From Bacteroidota bacterium (lineage in GTDB: Bacteria; Bacteroidota; Bacteroidia; Flavobacteriales; Weeksellaceae), in the NCBI GenBank assembly GCA_023460855.1, contig JAEWOS010000032.1, positions 59,414 to 123,413 on the forward strand: a stretch of DNA of 64,000 bases. The letters are read 5' to 3'. Every line of letters begins with the position of its first letter. Position 1 is the first letter of the stretch. The notes beneath the pieces are model-generated. The model saw only the letters and a program-made list of their open reading frames with translations, was not told the DNA's origin and ran no database searches. A program made the translations under genes and the position numbers. Of this stretch, positions 51,816 to 59,822 are shown one piece after another.

Positions 51816-52979
51816 TTAATATTCAGCGAAGATATAACGCAGAATATTTTTTTCGGCACTGCTGATTGTCATTTTTCTTCTGGCCATTACTTTTTCGGCA
51901 ACTTCGAGCGCTTTTTCGATCTGGAATTTTTCGTCATCGTGAAATCCGCCCCAAATGAAATTCTCCACCAGATTAGGCGGAAAACCACTCTTAAAAATAT
52001 TGGAAGCAACCCCGATTACCGTTCCTGTATTCAGCTGCGTATTAATAGCCGTTTTGGAATGATCTCCCATGATCATCCCGGCAAACTGCAGTCCGCTGTC
52101 CTCAAACTGCTTTGTTCTGTACGACCAGAGTTTTACTTTTCCGTAGTTATTTTTCAGGTTGGACGAATTGGTATCTGCGCCAAGGTTGCACCACTCTCCA
52201 ATGACAGAATTCCCGACAAAACCGTCATGTCCTTTATTCGAAAAGCCAAAAACCACAATATTGTTAACCTCACCGCCAATTTTGGAATGCGGTCCGACTG
52301 TTGTTGCGCCGTAAACCTTAGCACCAAGATTAAATTTTGAACCTTCGCAAAGTGCAATGGGACCGCGCAGATTACATCCTTCCATTACTTCCGCATTTTT
52401 GCCGATGTAAATTTTACCGGTTTTACAGTTGAGGGTGGAAAATTCAACCTGTGCACCTTCTTCGATAAACAGATCAGTTTTGTCGCCCAGAAAACCGTTG
52501 GTAGCGGAAAGTTCCTGCGATGTTCTTCCGCTTGTCAGCAATTCAAAATCAAAATTTATGGCCAGTTCGTTGTATGTGAAAAGATCTGCAGGTTTACGGA
52601 ACACAGTCAGTTCTTCCTCAATATCGGTCATTTTTTCAATCTGTCTCAAATCGAAACCGTCCAGATTTACATTTGCAGCCAGCAGTTCGTTATGATAAAC
52701 CAAAGCTTCACCAGGCTGAAGTTCACGGATCTGTAGCAGAACATTTTCAGTTGGAATAAAATTCGGAACCAGAAAAAGACTCTGTGATTTTTCAGGTTTG
52801 TGGAATTTTTCCTGCAGATAATCTTCCGTAATAAACCGCGCTTCAGGAATATCCAGCAATTTCATCCACCTTTCGGTAAATGTAAGAATGCCGCAGCGCA
52901 TTTCTGCAATTGGTCTTGTAAACGTAAGCGGTAAAAAGTCTTCCCAATACTGACCGTCGGACAAAACGAGTTGGCTCAT
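51816..52979 (-). CDS. GlmU-family sugar nucleotidyltransferase-like protein
   Basis: This 387-residue cytoplasmic protein is built like GlmU. The N-terminal half (QLVLSDGQYWEDFLPLTFTRPIAEMRCGILTFTERW in part) is a divergent nucleotidyltransferase-like domain with the L-T-F-T-R-P-I-A-E motif of the Bacteroidota branch. The C-terminal half (residues about 185-340) is a left-handed beta helix of hexapeptides (IYIGKNAEVMEGCNLRGPIALCEGS, VGPHSKIGGEV). Its substrate is not clear; a sugar-1-phosphate is likely. A -7 box lies at 53021-53028. Confidence 0.82.
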   Translation of the reverse strand: MSQLVLSDGQYWEDFLPLTFTRPIAEMRCGILTFTERWMKLLDIPEARFITEDYLQEKFHKPEKSQSLFLVPNFIPTENVLLQIRELQPGEALVYHNELLAANVNLDGFDLRQIEKMTDIEEELTVFRKPADLFTYNELAINFDFELLTSGRTSQELSATNGFLGDKTDLFIEEGAQVEFSTLNCKTGKIYIGKNAEVMEGCNLRGPIALCEGSKFNLGAKVYGATTVGPHSKIGGEVNNIVVFGFSNKGHDGFVGNSVIGEWCNLGADTNSSNLKNNYGKVKLWSYRTKQFEDSGLQFAGMIMGDHSKTAINTQLNTGTVIGVASNIFKSGFPPNLVENFIWGGFHDDEKFQIEKALEVAEKVMARRKMTISSAEKNILRYIFAEY

Positions 52980-53020
52980 AATCTTCTGATATTTGATTTT
53001 GGACGAAAAAATTCCGGACT

Positions 53021-53028
53021 CAAAAATA
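53021..53028 (-). promoter_or_regulatory. -7 box of the GlmU-like gene
   Basis: TATTTTTG on the minus strand matches TAnnTTTG and lies 41 bases ahead of the ATG at 52979, directly after the L31 terminator. Confidence 0.45.
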
Positions 53029-53033
53029 CAAAA

Positions 53034-53059
53034 TAAAAAAGCCTTCCGGATTCCGGAAG
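53034..53059 (-). terminator. Intrinsic terminator after the L31 gene
   Basis: CTTCCGG (53043-53049) pairs perfectly with CCGGAAG (53053-53059) around ATT, and on the minus strand a GCTTTTTTATTTT tract follows. It ends the single-gene L31 transcript. Confidence 0.8.
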
Positions 53060-53087
53060 ACTCTGATTTCTGTAAGTCCGCAAATAA

Positions 53088-53339
53088 TTATTTCGCGTAT
53101 TTCTTGTACTTGTTCATGAACTTATCAACTCTACCTGCAGTATCTACAAGTTTCACTTTACCTGTGTAGAAAGGGTGAGAAGTAGAAGAAATTTCCATTT
53201 TTACCAGTGGAAAAGTTTCTCCTTCATATTCGATTGTATCTTTGGTTTCTGCAGTTGATTTGCAGATAAACATCTCGTCGTTACTCATATCTTTGAAAAC
53301 AACAAGTCTGTAATTTTCAGGGTGAATTCCGTTTTTCAT
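53088..53339 (-). CDS. rpmE2: Type B 50S ribosomal protein L31
   Basis: This 83-residue ribosomal protein starts MKNGIHPENYRLVVFKD and contains EISSTSHPFYTGK, both L31 marks. It lacks the CxxC pairs of the zinc-binding type A form and has the longer C-terminus (DKFMNKYKKYAK) of type B. In some bacteria type B replaces type A when zinc is scarce; in many Bacteroidota it seems to be the ordinary copy. It is monocistronic, with a terminator behind it and an unusually long leader in front. Confidence 0.96.
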   Translation of the reverse strand: MKNGIHPENYRLVVFKDMSNDEMFICKSTAETKDTIEYEGETFPLVKMEISSTSHPFYTGKVKLVDTAGRVDKFMNKYKKYAK

Positions 53340-53495
53340 AAGAAATTTTTTAAATTTTTAAATGGCCTTATGTAACCGCAGGTTCCTGTTTTTGGCAGCA
53401 AAACCGTCTGTGCGATTTCATAACTGATTATTATTGAATAAATTATAAAAAACAAGCTTCGAAATAAGTAATGGATCTTTCTCTGCTGAATTTTA
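53340..53495 (-). promoter_or_regulatory. Long 5' leader of the L31 mRNA
   Basis: From the promoter at 53501-53531 to the ATG at 53339 the predicted leader is about 155 bases, long for this genome, where most leaders seem to be 10-40 bases. It has short hairpin potential (CAGGAACCTG near 53381-53390 on the minus strand) and a G/C-rich patch surrounded by A/T. An autoregulatory ribosomal-protein leader is possible but unproven. Confidence 0.4.
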
Positions 53496-53500
53496 GGATG

Positions 53501-53531
53501 CAAAAATATAAATAATTATTGAATTCAGCAA
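53501..53531 (-). promoter_or_regulatory. L31 gene promoter
   Basis: On the minus strand TATTTTTG (53501-53508) is the -7 box and TTG (53529-53531) lies 20 bases upstream as the -33 element, both at the spacing expected for Bacteroidota. Confidence 0.6.
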
Positions 53532-53589
53532 CAATTATTTCTCTTTACAGCAGCAGCGTTCCTATAAAATATATCCGGGTGAAAATAGT

Positions 53590-53597
53590 TATATTTG
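53590..53597 (+). promoter_or_regulatory. -7 box of the beta-helix lipoprotein operon
   Basis: TATATTTG matches TAnnTTTG, 21 bases upstream of the ATG at 53619. The genes up to 59601 follow with small gaps and may share this promoter. Confidence 0.5.
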
Positions 53598-53618
53598 AAC
53601 TGAAGAATAACTGAAACA

Positions 53619-55013
53619 ATGAATATAAGAATATACGTTGCGTTACTTTTTTGGATTGGCGTTCTGGCTGTTTCCTGTAACCGCGACGACATCAGCTTCG
53701 AAACACCTGCTTCAGGCTTGCGGTTTTCTACGGATACGGTTTTTTGCGACACCGTTTATAATCAGGTTCGTTCGGAATCTTACGCCTTTAAGGTATATAA
53801 CGATGCCGATCAGGATGTGGTGATCCCAAACATAAAACTCGGTCGCGGAGCGGGATCCCTTTACCGGATCAATGTGGACGGAAAATCCGGAACAGAATTT
53901 TCGAACGTTCCTTTACGCAGAAAAGACAGTCTGTACGTTTTTGTGGAAATTGCACCTACAGCGTCCGGCCCTGAAGCAATTGCTACCGATAAAGTACACT
54001 TTACAACCGGTAGCGGCGTGGATAATGTTACACTCTTTTCCGTGGTGCAGGATGCAGAATTTTTTGTGGAAACCGCCGGAAATCCTAATATTCTGACAGG
54101 TACACATACCTGGAATAACGACAAGGCGAAAATAATTTTTGGAGATCTTACCCTGGCCTCCGGTTCCACACTGAATGTTGAGTCGGGCACAAAGGTTTAT
54201 TTTTTCAAAAACAGCGGCTTGACGGTAAGCAACGGCGCCACAATGAACGTGAATGGTGACCTTAATGCGGAAGTAACTTTCAGAGGCGACCGGAACGATC
54301 CTTATTACGATACCATTCCGAAAAACTGGAATTCCATGCATTTTGAAAATGGTTCGATGCTGAATATGAATTATGCGAGGGTTTTTGGCGGAACACGCGG
54401 ACTGGATTTCAGGGAAGCTTCTGCGAATATTCAGAATACGATCATCCATACGTTTGAAGAATACGGAATTCATGCCGTAAACTCTACCATAACAGCGAGT
54501 AATCTGGTTATGAACAATTGCCAGCTTGCCAATGTCGGAATTTTCAAAGGCGGGACATACGACCTTACACACTGCACACTTACCAACCAGTGGAGACCAA
54601 TTGCGGCTCCGGCGCTGATTGCAGGAAACGAATGGACCAACGATCAGGGACAGACTGAAACAGGAGCTTTAAATTTGAATATCAAAAATTCGATTCTGCA
54701 TTCAATCGCAGCAAATGCGGTGGTTTTCGCACCGGTCAGCGGACAGACATTTACCTATCTGATGCGGAACTGCCTGATTACTTATGATGCGAACGGTGCA
54801 GGATACAATATCGATGCTAACCCGATGGTTATTGCGCCGGTCGTGAACGAAGATCCCGATTTTATGAATACGCTGATCAGCAAGATGAATCTGCGCGTAA
54901 ATACCGATTCACCGGCAAAAAATAAAGGCAATGTTGCCGATGCAGCAACGGTTCCGCTAGATCTTGTGAAAATTTCAAGGACGGCAAACCCAACACTTGG
55001 AGCCTATCAGTAA
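53619..55013 (+). CDS. Lipoprotein with right-handed beta-helix
   Basis: This 464-residue lipoprotein has its lipid cysteine at residue 20 (IGVLAVSC). Residues 30-140 form a beta-sandwich-like domain (ESYAFKVYNDADQDVVIPNIKLG, VPLRRKDSLYVFVEIAP). From about 170 the protein has a parallel beta-helix pattern (LTLASGSTLNVESGTKVYF, GLTVSNGATMNVNGDLNAEVTF, NIQNTIIHTFEEYGIHAVNSTI). It ends SRTANPTLGAYQ, a common ending of such secreted proteins. It may bind or process a surface polysaccharide, but no catalytic site is visible. Confidence 0.82.
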   Translation: MNIRIYVALLFWIGVLAVSCNRDDISFETPASGLRFSTDTVFCDTVYNQVRSESYAFKVYNDADQDVVIPNIKLGRGAGSLYRINVDGKSGTEFSNVPLRRKDSLYVFVEIAPTASGPEAIATDKVHFTTGSGVDNVTLFSVVQDAEFFVETAGNPNILTGTHTWNNDKAKIIFGDLTLASGSTLNVESGTKVYFFKNSGLTVSNGATMNVNGDLNAEVTFRGDRNDPYYDTIPKNWNSMHFENGSMLNMNYARVFGGTRGLDFREASANIQNTIIHTFEEYGIHAVNSTITASNLVMNNCQLANVGIFKGGTYDLTHCTLTNQWRPIAAPALIAGNEWTNDQGQTETGALNLNIKNSILHSIAANAVVFAPVSGQTFTYLMRNCLITYDANGAGYNIDANPMVIAPVVNEDPDFMNTLISKMNLRVNTDSPAKNKGNVADAATVPLDLVKISRTANPTLGAYQ

Positions 55014-55030
55014 TTTATTTAAATCAACCG

Positions 55031-55378
55031 ATGGAAATAACCATACTTCAGAATCAGGTCGATCGCTGGATTAAGGAAGTCGGGGTGCGTTATTTCAGCG
55101 AACTGACGAATATGGCGATGCTGACAGAAGAAGTTGGTGAAGTCGCCAGAATAATGGCGAGAAGATACGGTGAGCAAAGCGAAAAGGAAAGCGATAAAGC
55201 CAAAGACCTCGGAGAAGAACTCGCTGATGTTCTGTTCGTTACGTTATGTCTTGCCAATCAGACCGGCGTTAATTTGCAGGATGCTTTCGACAAAAAAATG
55301 AAATTGAAGACAGAACGGGATGCAGATAGGCATCAGCGCAACGAAAAGCTGAAGGAAAATCCAAAGGATTCAAACTGA
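55031..55378 (+). CDS. MazG-like nucleotide pyrophosphohydrolase
   Basis: This 115-residue cytoplasmic enzyme belongs to the all-alpha NTP-PPase (MazG-like) superfamily. The metal-binding acidic pattern is present: MLTEEVGEVARIMARR supplies E-E-x-x-E, and GEELADVLFVTLCLAN supplies E-x-x-D. It probably hydrolyses a non-canonical nucleoside triphosphate to the monophosphate. The charged C-terminus (KTERDADRHQRNEKLKEN) is typical of the short single-domain form. It lies 17 bases after the lipoprotein gene and 8 before aroA. Confidence 0.88.
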   Translation: MEITILQNQVDRWIKEVGVRYFSELTNMAMLTEEVGEVARIMARRYGEQSEKESDKAKDLGEELADVLFVTLCLANQTGVNLQDAFDKKMKLKTERDADRHQRNEKLKENPKDSN

Positions 55379-55386
55379 TTTGGAGG

Positions 55387-56619
55387 ATGTTATTAAAAAA
55401 ATCAAAAATAATTCCCGGAAAAACGGTGCAGATTTGCGGTTCGAAGAGTATCTCGAACCGTTTACTGATTTTAAATGCGCTATTCAGCAATATCAGGATT
55501 GAAAACCTGTCCGATTCTGAAGACACCGCATTGCTTCAGAATGCGCTTCAAAGCGAAGAAGAATTAATCGACATCAAACATGCCGGAACTGCAATGCGTT
55601 TTCTCACTGCATATTTTGCAATTCAGCCCGGAAAAATTATTACGCTCACCGGTTCCGAAAGGATGAAGAAAAGGCCGGTTGCTCCTTTGGTGGACGCTTT
55701 GAGATTTCTCGGCGCTGAAATAGAATATCTGGAAAAAGAAGGATTTCCTCCTTTAAGAATTACCGGGACACACATTCGAAAGAGCAATGTTGAAATTGAC
55801 GCTGGTATTTCCAGTCAGTTTATTACAGCTCTTATGCTGATTGGTGCGAAACTTGAAAACGGCATCCACATTCTTTTGAAAGGCAAAGTAACTTCAAAAA
55901 CCTACATTCTGCTAACGGCAAAAGTTTTGAAAATTGCGGGCATGGATGTAGAAATTACTGATGACACCATTACCGTTCACCATCTGAAGGAAGAAGAAAA
56001 CGGCAACAAAATTTCGCATTACCACGTAGAAAGTGACTGGTCATCCGCTTCCTATTTCTACTCTTTGGCTGCGCTGGGACAGGAACACATCTCGCTCAGA
56101 AATTTCAAGGCACACTCCAAACAGGGCGACAGCAGACTGCGGGAAATTTTCTGGGAATATTTTGGCGTGAATACCGTTTCCGATACGCAGGAACATGAGA
56201 TTACGCTCTCTAGTGAAATAAAGGATTTGCCTGAAAAGATTTGCCTCGATTTAAATGACTGTCCGGATATCGCGCAAACCATCTGTGTAACAGCTGCAGC
56301 ATTAAAAATTCCATTTGAATTCACCGGGCTCGAAACGTTGAAAATTAAGGAAACAGACCGGCTTCTCGCACTTCAGACTGAATTAAGAAAAATTGGCTGC
56401 ATAACCGGCATTACCGAAAACAGCATTGAATCCGTAGAATTTATTGATGCGGAAGCAGAAATCATCATCAAAACATATGACGACCACAGAATGGCGATGA
56501 GTTTTGCACCGTATTGCCTGATCGGCGATATCGAAATTGAGAATCCTGCGGTTGTCGAAAAATCTTATCCGAATTTTTGGAAGGATTTAGAAAATGTATT
56601 AACCCCTGTACCTTTGTGA
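55387..56619 (+). CDS. aroA: 3-phosphoshikimate 1-carboxyvinyltransferase (EPSP synthase)
   Basis: AroA makes EPSP from shikimate-3-phosphate and PEP in chorismate synthesis. The 410-residue product shows SKSISNRLLILNAL (the phosphate-binding start), a HAGTAMRFLTAYFA region, GSERMKKRPVAPLVDALR, SSQFITALMLIGA, LNDCPDIAQTICVTAAAL and the catalytic KETDRLLALQTELRKIG. The ending DDHRMAMSFAP is typical. It is somewhat shorter than E. coli AroA (427). The stop TGA (56617-56619) overlaps the next ATG by one base. Confidence 0.94.
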   Translation: MLLKKSKIIPGKTVQICGSKSISNRLLILNALFSNIRIENLSDSEDTALLQNALQSEEELIDIKHAGTAMRFLTAYFAIQPGKIITLTGSERMKKRPVAPLVDALRFLGAEIEYLEKEGFPPLRITGTHIRKSNVEIDAGISSQFITALMLIGAKLENGIHILLKGKVTSKTYILLTAKVLKIAGMDVEITDDTITVHHLKEEENGNKISHYHVESDWSSASYFYSLAALGQEHISLRNFKAHSKQGDSRLREIFWEYFGVNTVSDTQEHEITLSSEIKDLPEKICLDLNDCPDIAQTICVTAAALKIPFEFTGLETLKIKETDRLLALQTELRKIGCITGITENSIESVEFIDAEAEIIIKTYDDHRMAMSFAPYCLIGDIEIENPAVVEKSYPNFWKDLENVLTPVPL

Positions 56620-57104
56620 TGAGATCTTTTGATTTATTTCTATTACTGATTCCCGCACTCCTTTATTCTCAGAAACTACAGCCGAATGAAGTGCAGATTT
56701 TTTCTTTTGAGACAACAGGAGGAAAAAAAATGCAGCTGGTAAAAGATAAATCAGGGAAGTATATCCAATACAGATTTGGAAATGGTAACAAAACCGAGCT
56801 GAACTTTCCCGCAACACAGAATGCTGACAGTTGGAAAAAATTCCGTTTTAATGCATACGAAAGGGGCGGAGGAAAAGAAAATTCCGGAATAATAATGCAT
56901 TACCTGAATTTTCAGAATAAAGGTTTTGACTATACGGTTTACTACAAATTCAGCACAGAAGACGAATTAATAAATTCCGGAATTACCGTCAAGAACCTAA
57001 GAAACGGAAAAATAACAGAGATCAAAGCGAAGAATTCCACAATAAAAGGAATTATGCACCAGCTCAGCGAAAAAATTGCTGAAAGTGAAAACTGGAGTTA
57101 TTAA
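56619..57104 (+). CDS. Secreted protein of unknown function
   Basis: This 161-residue protein begins MRSFDLFLLLIPALLYSQ, a signal peptide cut near residue 18. The mature part is beta-rich (EVQIFSFETTGGKKMQLVKD, GIIMHYLNFQNKGFDYTVYYKF) and ends with a helix (IMHQLSEKIAESE). No named family is recognised. The ATG at 56619 shares its A with the aroA stop (TGATG), so it is translationally coupled to aroA, and the short-chain dehydrogenase gene follows 8 bases later. Confidence 0.75.
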   Translation: MRSFDLFLLLIPALLYSQKLQPNEVQIFSFETTGGKKMQLVKDKSGKYIQYRFGNGNKTELNFPATQNADSWKKFRFNAYERGGGKENSGIIMHYLNFQNKGFDYTVYYKFSTEDELINSGITVKNLRNGKITEIKAKNSTIKGIMHQLSEKIAESENWSY

Positions 57105-57112
57105 GATTACAA

Positions 57113-57907
57113 ATGTCCAAAACAATCATCATTACCGGAACATCAGCAGGAATCGGCTTTACGCTTGCTGAATTTCTAGGAAAAAAAGGCCATAAAGTAT
57201 ACGGTTTGAGCCGCAAAAATGTTGAAAGTTCCCATTTTTCAACCATTCCTACCGATATCACGGATAACACGCAGGTGCTGAATGCTGTTGAACTGGTGCT
57301 TGTAAAAGAACAGAAAATCGACATACTCATTAACAATGCGGGAATGGGAATGGTGGGCGCCATAGAAGATTCCACGAAAGAAGACATCGAAAAACTGTTC
57401 AGCCTGAATCTGATTGGAGCTGTGCAGATGATGAACGCAGTACTTCCGGCGATGCGCGCGCAGAAATTAGGTAAAATCATCAATATTTCCAGTATCGGCT
57501 CGGAAATGGGCCTTCCGTTCCGTGGTTTTTATTCCGCATCAAAGGCGGCGCTGGATAAAGTAACAGAGGCAATCCGATATGAAGTTTCGCCATGGGACAT
57601 CGATGTCTGCTGTCTGCATTTAGGGGACATTAAGACAAAAATTGCAGAGAACCGCGTTCAGACTGCTGTTTCTGCGCCGTATCAGTCGATTTTTGAGAAA
57701 GTTCACGGCGTGATGAATTCGCATGTGGATGATGGTACAGAACCACTTGCTGTTGCCATTTATATTGAAAAACTGCTTCAGCGCAAAAACTGGAAAGCGC
57801 ATTATTACTTCGGAAAACTGGGACAAAAAGCAGGAGTTCCGTTAAAATGGCTGCTACCCCAGAATTTCTACGAAAAACTGATGAAAAAATACAATAAACT
57901 GGATTGA
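57113..57907 (+). CDS. Short-chain dehydrogenase/reductase
   Basis: This 264-residue cytoplasmic NAD(P)-dependent enzyme has the classical SDR marks: the cofactor motif TGTSAGIGFTLAEFLG (TGxxxGIG) at residues 7-22, NNAGMG, the ISS strand in INISSIGSEMG, and the catalytic FYSASKAALDKV. The C-terminal region (KLGQKAGVPLKWLLPQNFYEKL) is hydrophobic and resembles SDRs that act on lipid or sterol-like substrates, but the substrate is not readable. It lies in a run of plus-strand genes after aroA and overlaps the open frame of the next gene. Confidence 0.9.
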   Translation: MSKTIIITGTSAGIGFTLAEFLGKKGHKVYGLSRKNVESSHFSTIPTDITDNTQVLNAVELVLVKEQKIDILINNAGMGMVGAIEDSTKEDIEKLFSLNLIGAVQMMNAVLPAMRAQKLGKIINISSIGSEMGLPFRGFYSASKAALDKVTEAIRYEVSPWDIDVCCLHLGDIKTKIAENRVQTAVSAPYQSIFEKVHGVMNSHVDDGTEPLAVAIYIEKLLQRKNWKAHYYFGKLGQKAGVPLKWLLPQNFYEKLMKKYNKLD

Positions 57908-57975
57908 TAGGCAGTTTTTATTTGATGAGTAAACAGCAAAAAGCTGCTAAAAAGCGTGATATTTTTCTGAATAAT

Positions 57976-59601
57976 ATGAATTTCAGGAATATTTCTGTTC
58001 GCTTTTTGATGGCGGTGCTGCTCATAATTTTCAGTGGTGGCAGATTAGCTGCGCAGCACGAATATATCCTGATCGATACAGAAACCAACAAACGGTTTGT
58101 AAAAAAAGACTCGCTTTCCGCGGTAAAATTTCTGGATTCACTTTCACAAAACAATTATTACTTCACCAAACTTCGCGACGTTCGCAAGGACGGAAATACC
58201 ACTCAGATTTTTTTCGAAAAAGGACCGAATTATAATCAGGGGCATGTTCAGATTTCGGATTCGCTTGCAAGAGCAATCAACAGCGATACGGAATTCTATT
58301 CCAAAAACATCGATTCGCTGAAAAAAGCCATCAACCAACGGTTTATGCAGCAGGGATTTTCCTTTAACCGAGTAAAATCCAAATATCTCGGCATGAAAAG
58401 CGGAAGTCCGCGCATAGAAATTTCCGTCATCGCAGAAAAGCAGCGGGTAATTGACGGGTTTGTGGTGAGGGGTTACGATAAAGTGCCGAAACGGTTTATC
58501 AAAAATCTCACGCGGGAATTTCAGGGAAAAACATACGGAGACAAAACCTTGCTTGCCATAAATCAGGGACTGCAGAATCATGCTTTTATGACGCTTGAAA
58601 GGCCTCCGCAAACATTATTCACACGTGACTCAACACAGATTTATTTATTCCTGCAGAAGAAAAAGGTAAATTCCTTTGACGGAATGATCGGATTTGGCAA
58701 CGATGAAAGCGAAAAATTCACTTTTAACGGAACGCTCAACCTTCAGTTCCGCAATATGTTCAACGGTTTTGAAAGCATCGGCATTTACTGGCAGAGAAAT
58801 CCGGACAAGGGACAGACTTTCGACCTCAATTTCGATATTCCGTACATGCTGCAGTCGAATGTGGGAATGAATCTCAACATGAACATTTACCGGCAGGATT
58901 CCACTTTTGCGAATGTAAAAATGATTCCGGCAGTTTACTACAATATGAGCAGCCGGCAAAAAATCGGTTTGCGCGGAACGTTTGAAACTTCCACCATAAT
59001 TGATTCGCTGTACATACAGGGAAAAGACTACACCAAGAAAGGAATTGGTCTCTGGTACGATTATACTGAACCGACTGAAGTGGAACTTTTCCTGCACCGG
59101 ATGAAAATCCGTGCTGAAGCGGACCTTCTTTCGACCAATTATTCCAAAGAAGACATTACTGCATCGCAAATGCGGTATTATCTGTTTGCCGAACGAAATA
59201 TTCCGCTGCGGGGAAATCACTGGCTGAATCTTCGTGGTGAAACTGCGCTTCTCAGTTCCAAAAACGACTTCACGGTAAATGAACTTCTGCGTTTTGGCGG
59301 CTGGAATTCCATGCGCGGATATAATGAAAACTCGCTCATTGCCGATTTCTACTTTTACGGGAATGCCGAATACCGTTATCTCGTCAATAATCAGGCGTTT
59401 TTTGATGTTTTTCTGCAGTATGGCCAGCTTACGAACAATGCACTTGGCGTAAATCCCAAGCTGTACAGTTTTGGGATCGGATTTAATTTCTTCCTGCCGA
59501 TCGGACTCATGAGTTTCCAGATTTCGAACGGAAGTGAATTTGGGAATCAGATCCGTTTTGGCGATACCAAGATTCACTGGGGAATTCTCACCAGATTTTA
59601 A
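57976..59601 (+). CDS. BamA/TamA family outer membrane protein
   Basis: The product (541 residues from the ATG at 57976) has a signal peptide (FLMAVLLIIFSGGRLAAQ). A region of about 180 residues with POTRA-like segments follows (SQNNYYFTKLRDVRKDGN, GFSFNRVKSKYLGM, IDGFVVRGYDKVPKRFI), then a C-terminal barrel. The barrel ends in the BamA/Omp85 fashion: GGWNSMRGYNENSL (the R-G-Y motif), AEYRYLVN, and a last strand closing in KIHWGILTRF. It is shorter than BamA and probably serves a subset of substrates, like TamA. ATG 57925 is a possible earlier start. No terminator was seen before the B12 riboswitch. Confidence 0.85.
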   Translation: MNFRNISVRFLMAVLLIIFSGGRLAAQHEYILIDTETNKRFVKKDSLSAVKFLDSLSQNNYYFTKLRDVRKDGNTTQIFFEKGPNYNQGHVQISDSLARAINSDTEFYSKNIDSLKKAINQRFMQQGFSFNRVKSKYLGMKSGSPRIEISVIAEKQRVIDGFVVRGYDKVPKRFIKNLTREFQGKTYGDKTLLAINQGLQNHAFMTLERPPQTLFTRDSTQIYLFLQKKKVNSFDGMIGFGNDESEKFTFNGTLNLQFRNMFNGFESIGIYWQRNPDKGQTFDLNFDIPYMLQSNVGMNLNMNIYRQDSTFANVKMIPAVYYNMSSRQKIGLRGTFETSTIIDSLYIQGKDYTKKGIGLWYDYTEPTEVELFLHRMKIRAEADLLSTNYSKEDITASQMRYYLFAERNIPLRGNHWLNLRGETALLSSKNDFTVNELLRFGGWNSMRGYNENSLIADFYFYGNAEYRYLVNNQAFFDVFLQYGQLTNNALGVNPKLYSFGIGFNFFLPIGLMSFQISNGSEFGNQIRFGDTKIHWGILTRF

Positions 59602-59630
59602 CAGAAGCAGAAATCCCGGTTTTATTTCTG

Positions 59631-59638
59631 TACATTTG
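59631..59638 (+). promoter_or_regulatory. -7 promoter box of the B12 uptake operon
   Basis: TACATTTG matches TAnnTTTG. Transcription from here would begin near 59643-59644, exactly at the 5' strand of the riboswitch P1 stem, which supports both calls. Confidence 0.6.
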
Positions 59639-59643
59639 CATAT

Positions 59644-59815
59644 CTTTCAGAAAAGGGAATCGCGTGAAATCCGCGAACTGTCCCCGCAACTGTAAATCAC
59701 CACAATGATTTTCTGCAATAACGCCACTGATTTTTTTGGGAAGGCGCAGAAAAAGTGAAAGTCAGGAGACCTTGCTGAAAGCAACTCAATTTAAAAACGC
59801 TTTCGGAGGAAAAGC
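59644..59815 (+). ncRNA. Cobalamin (B12) riboswitch with candidate expression platform
   Basis: The core shows the classical cobalamin-aptamer words in order: GGGAATCGCGTGAAATCC (59655-59672), CTGTCCCCGCAACTGTAA (59678-59695), GCCACTG (59723-59729), GGGAAGGC (59738-59745) and the B12 box GTCAGGAGACC (59761-59771). Stem P1 is a perfect 7-bp pairing of CTTTCAG (59644-59650) with CTGAAAG (59775-59781). GAAAGC (59777-59782) can alternatively pair with GCTTTC (59799-59804), and GCTTT (59799-59803) can pair with AAAGC (59811-59815), trapping GGAGG (59805-59809) in a loop. This suggests repression of the downstream receptor gene at translation when cobalamin is bound. The aptamer call is strong; the switch mechanism is inference. 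Confidence 0.93.
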
Positions 59816-59822
59816 CTGATTT

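Noticed and set aside
55380..55389. GGAGG just before the aroA ATG as a Shine-Dalgarno sequence
   Set aside because: It abuts the start codon with almost no spacer, which is too close to function as an SD.
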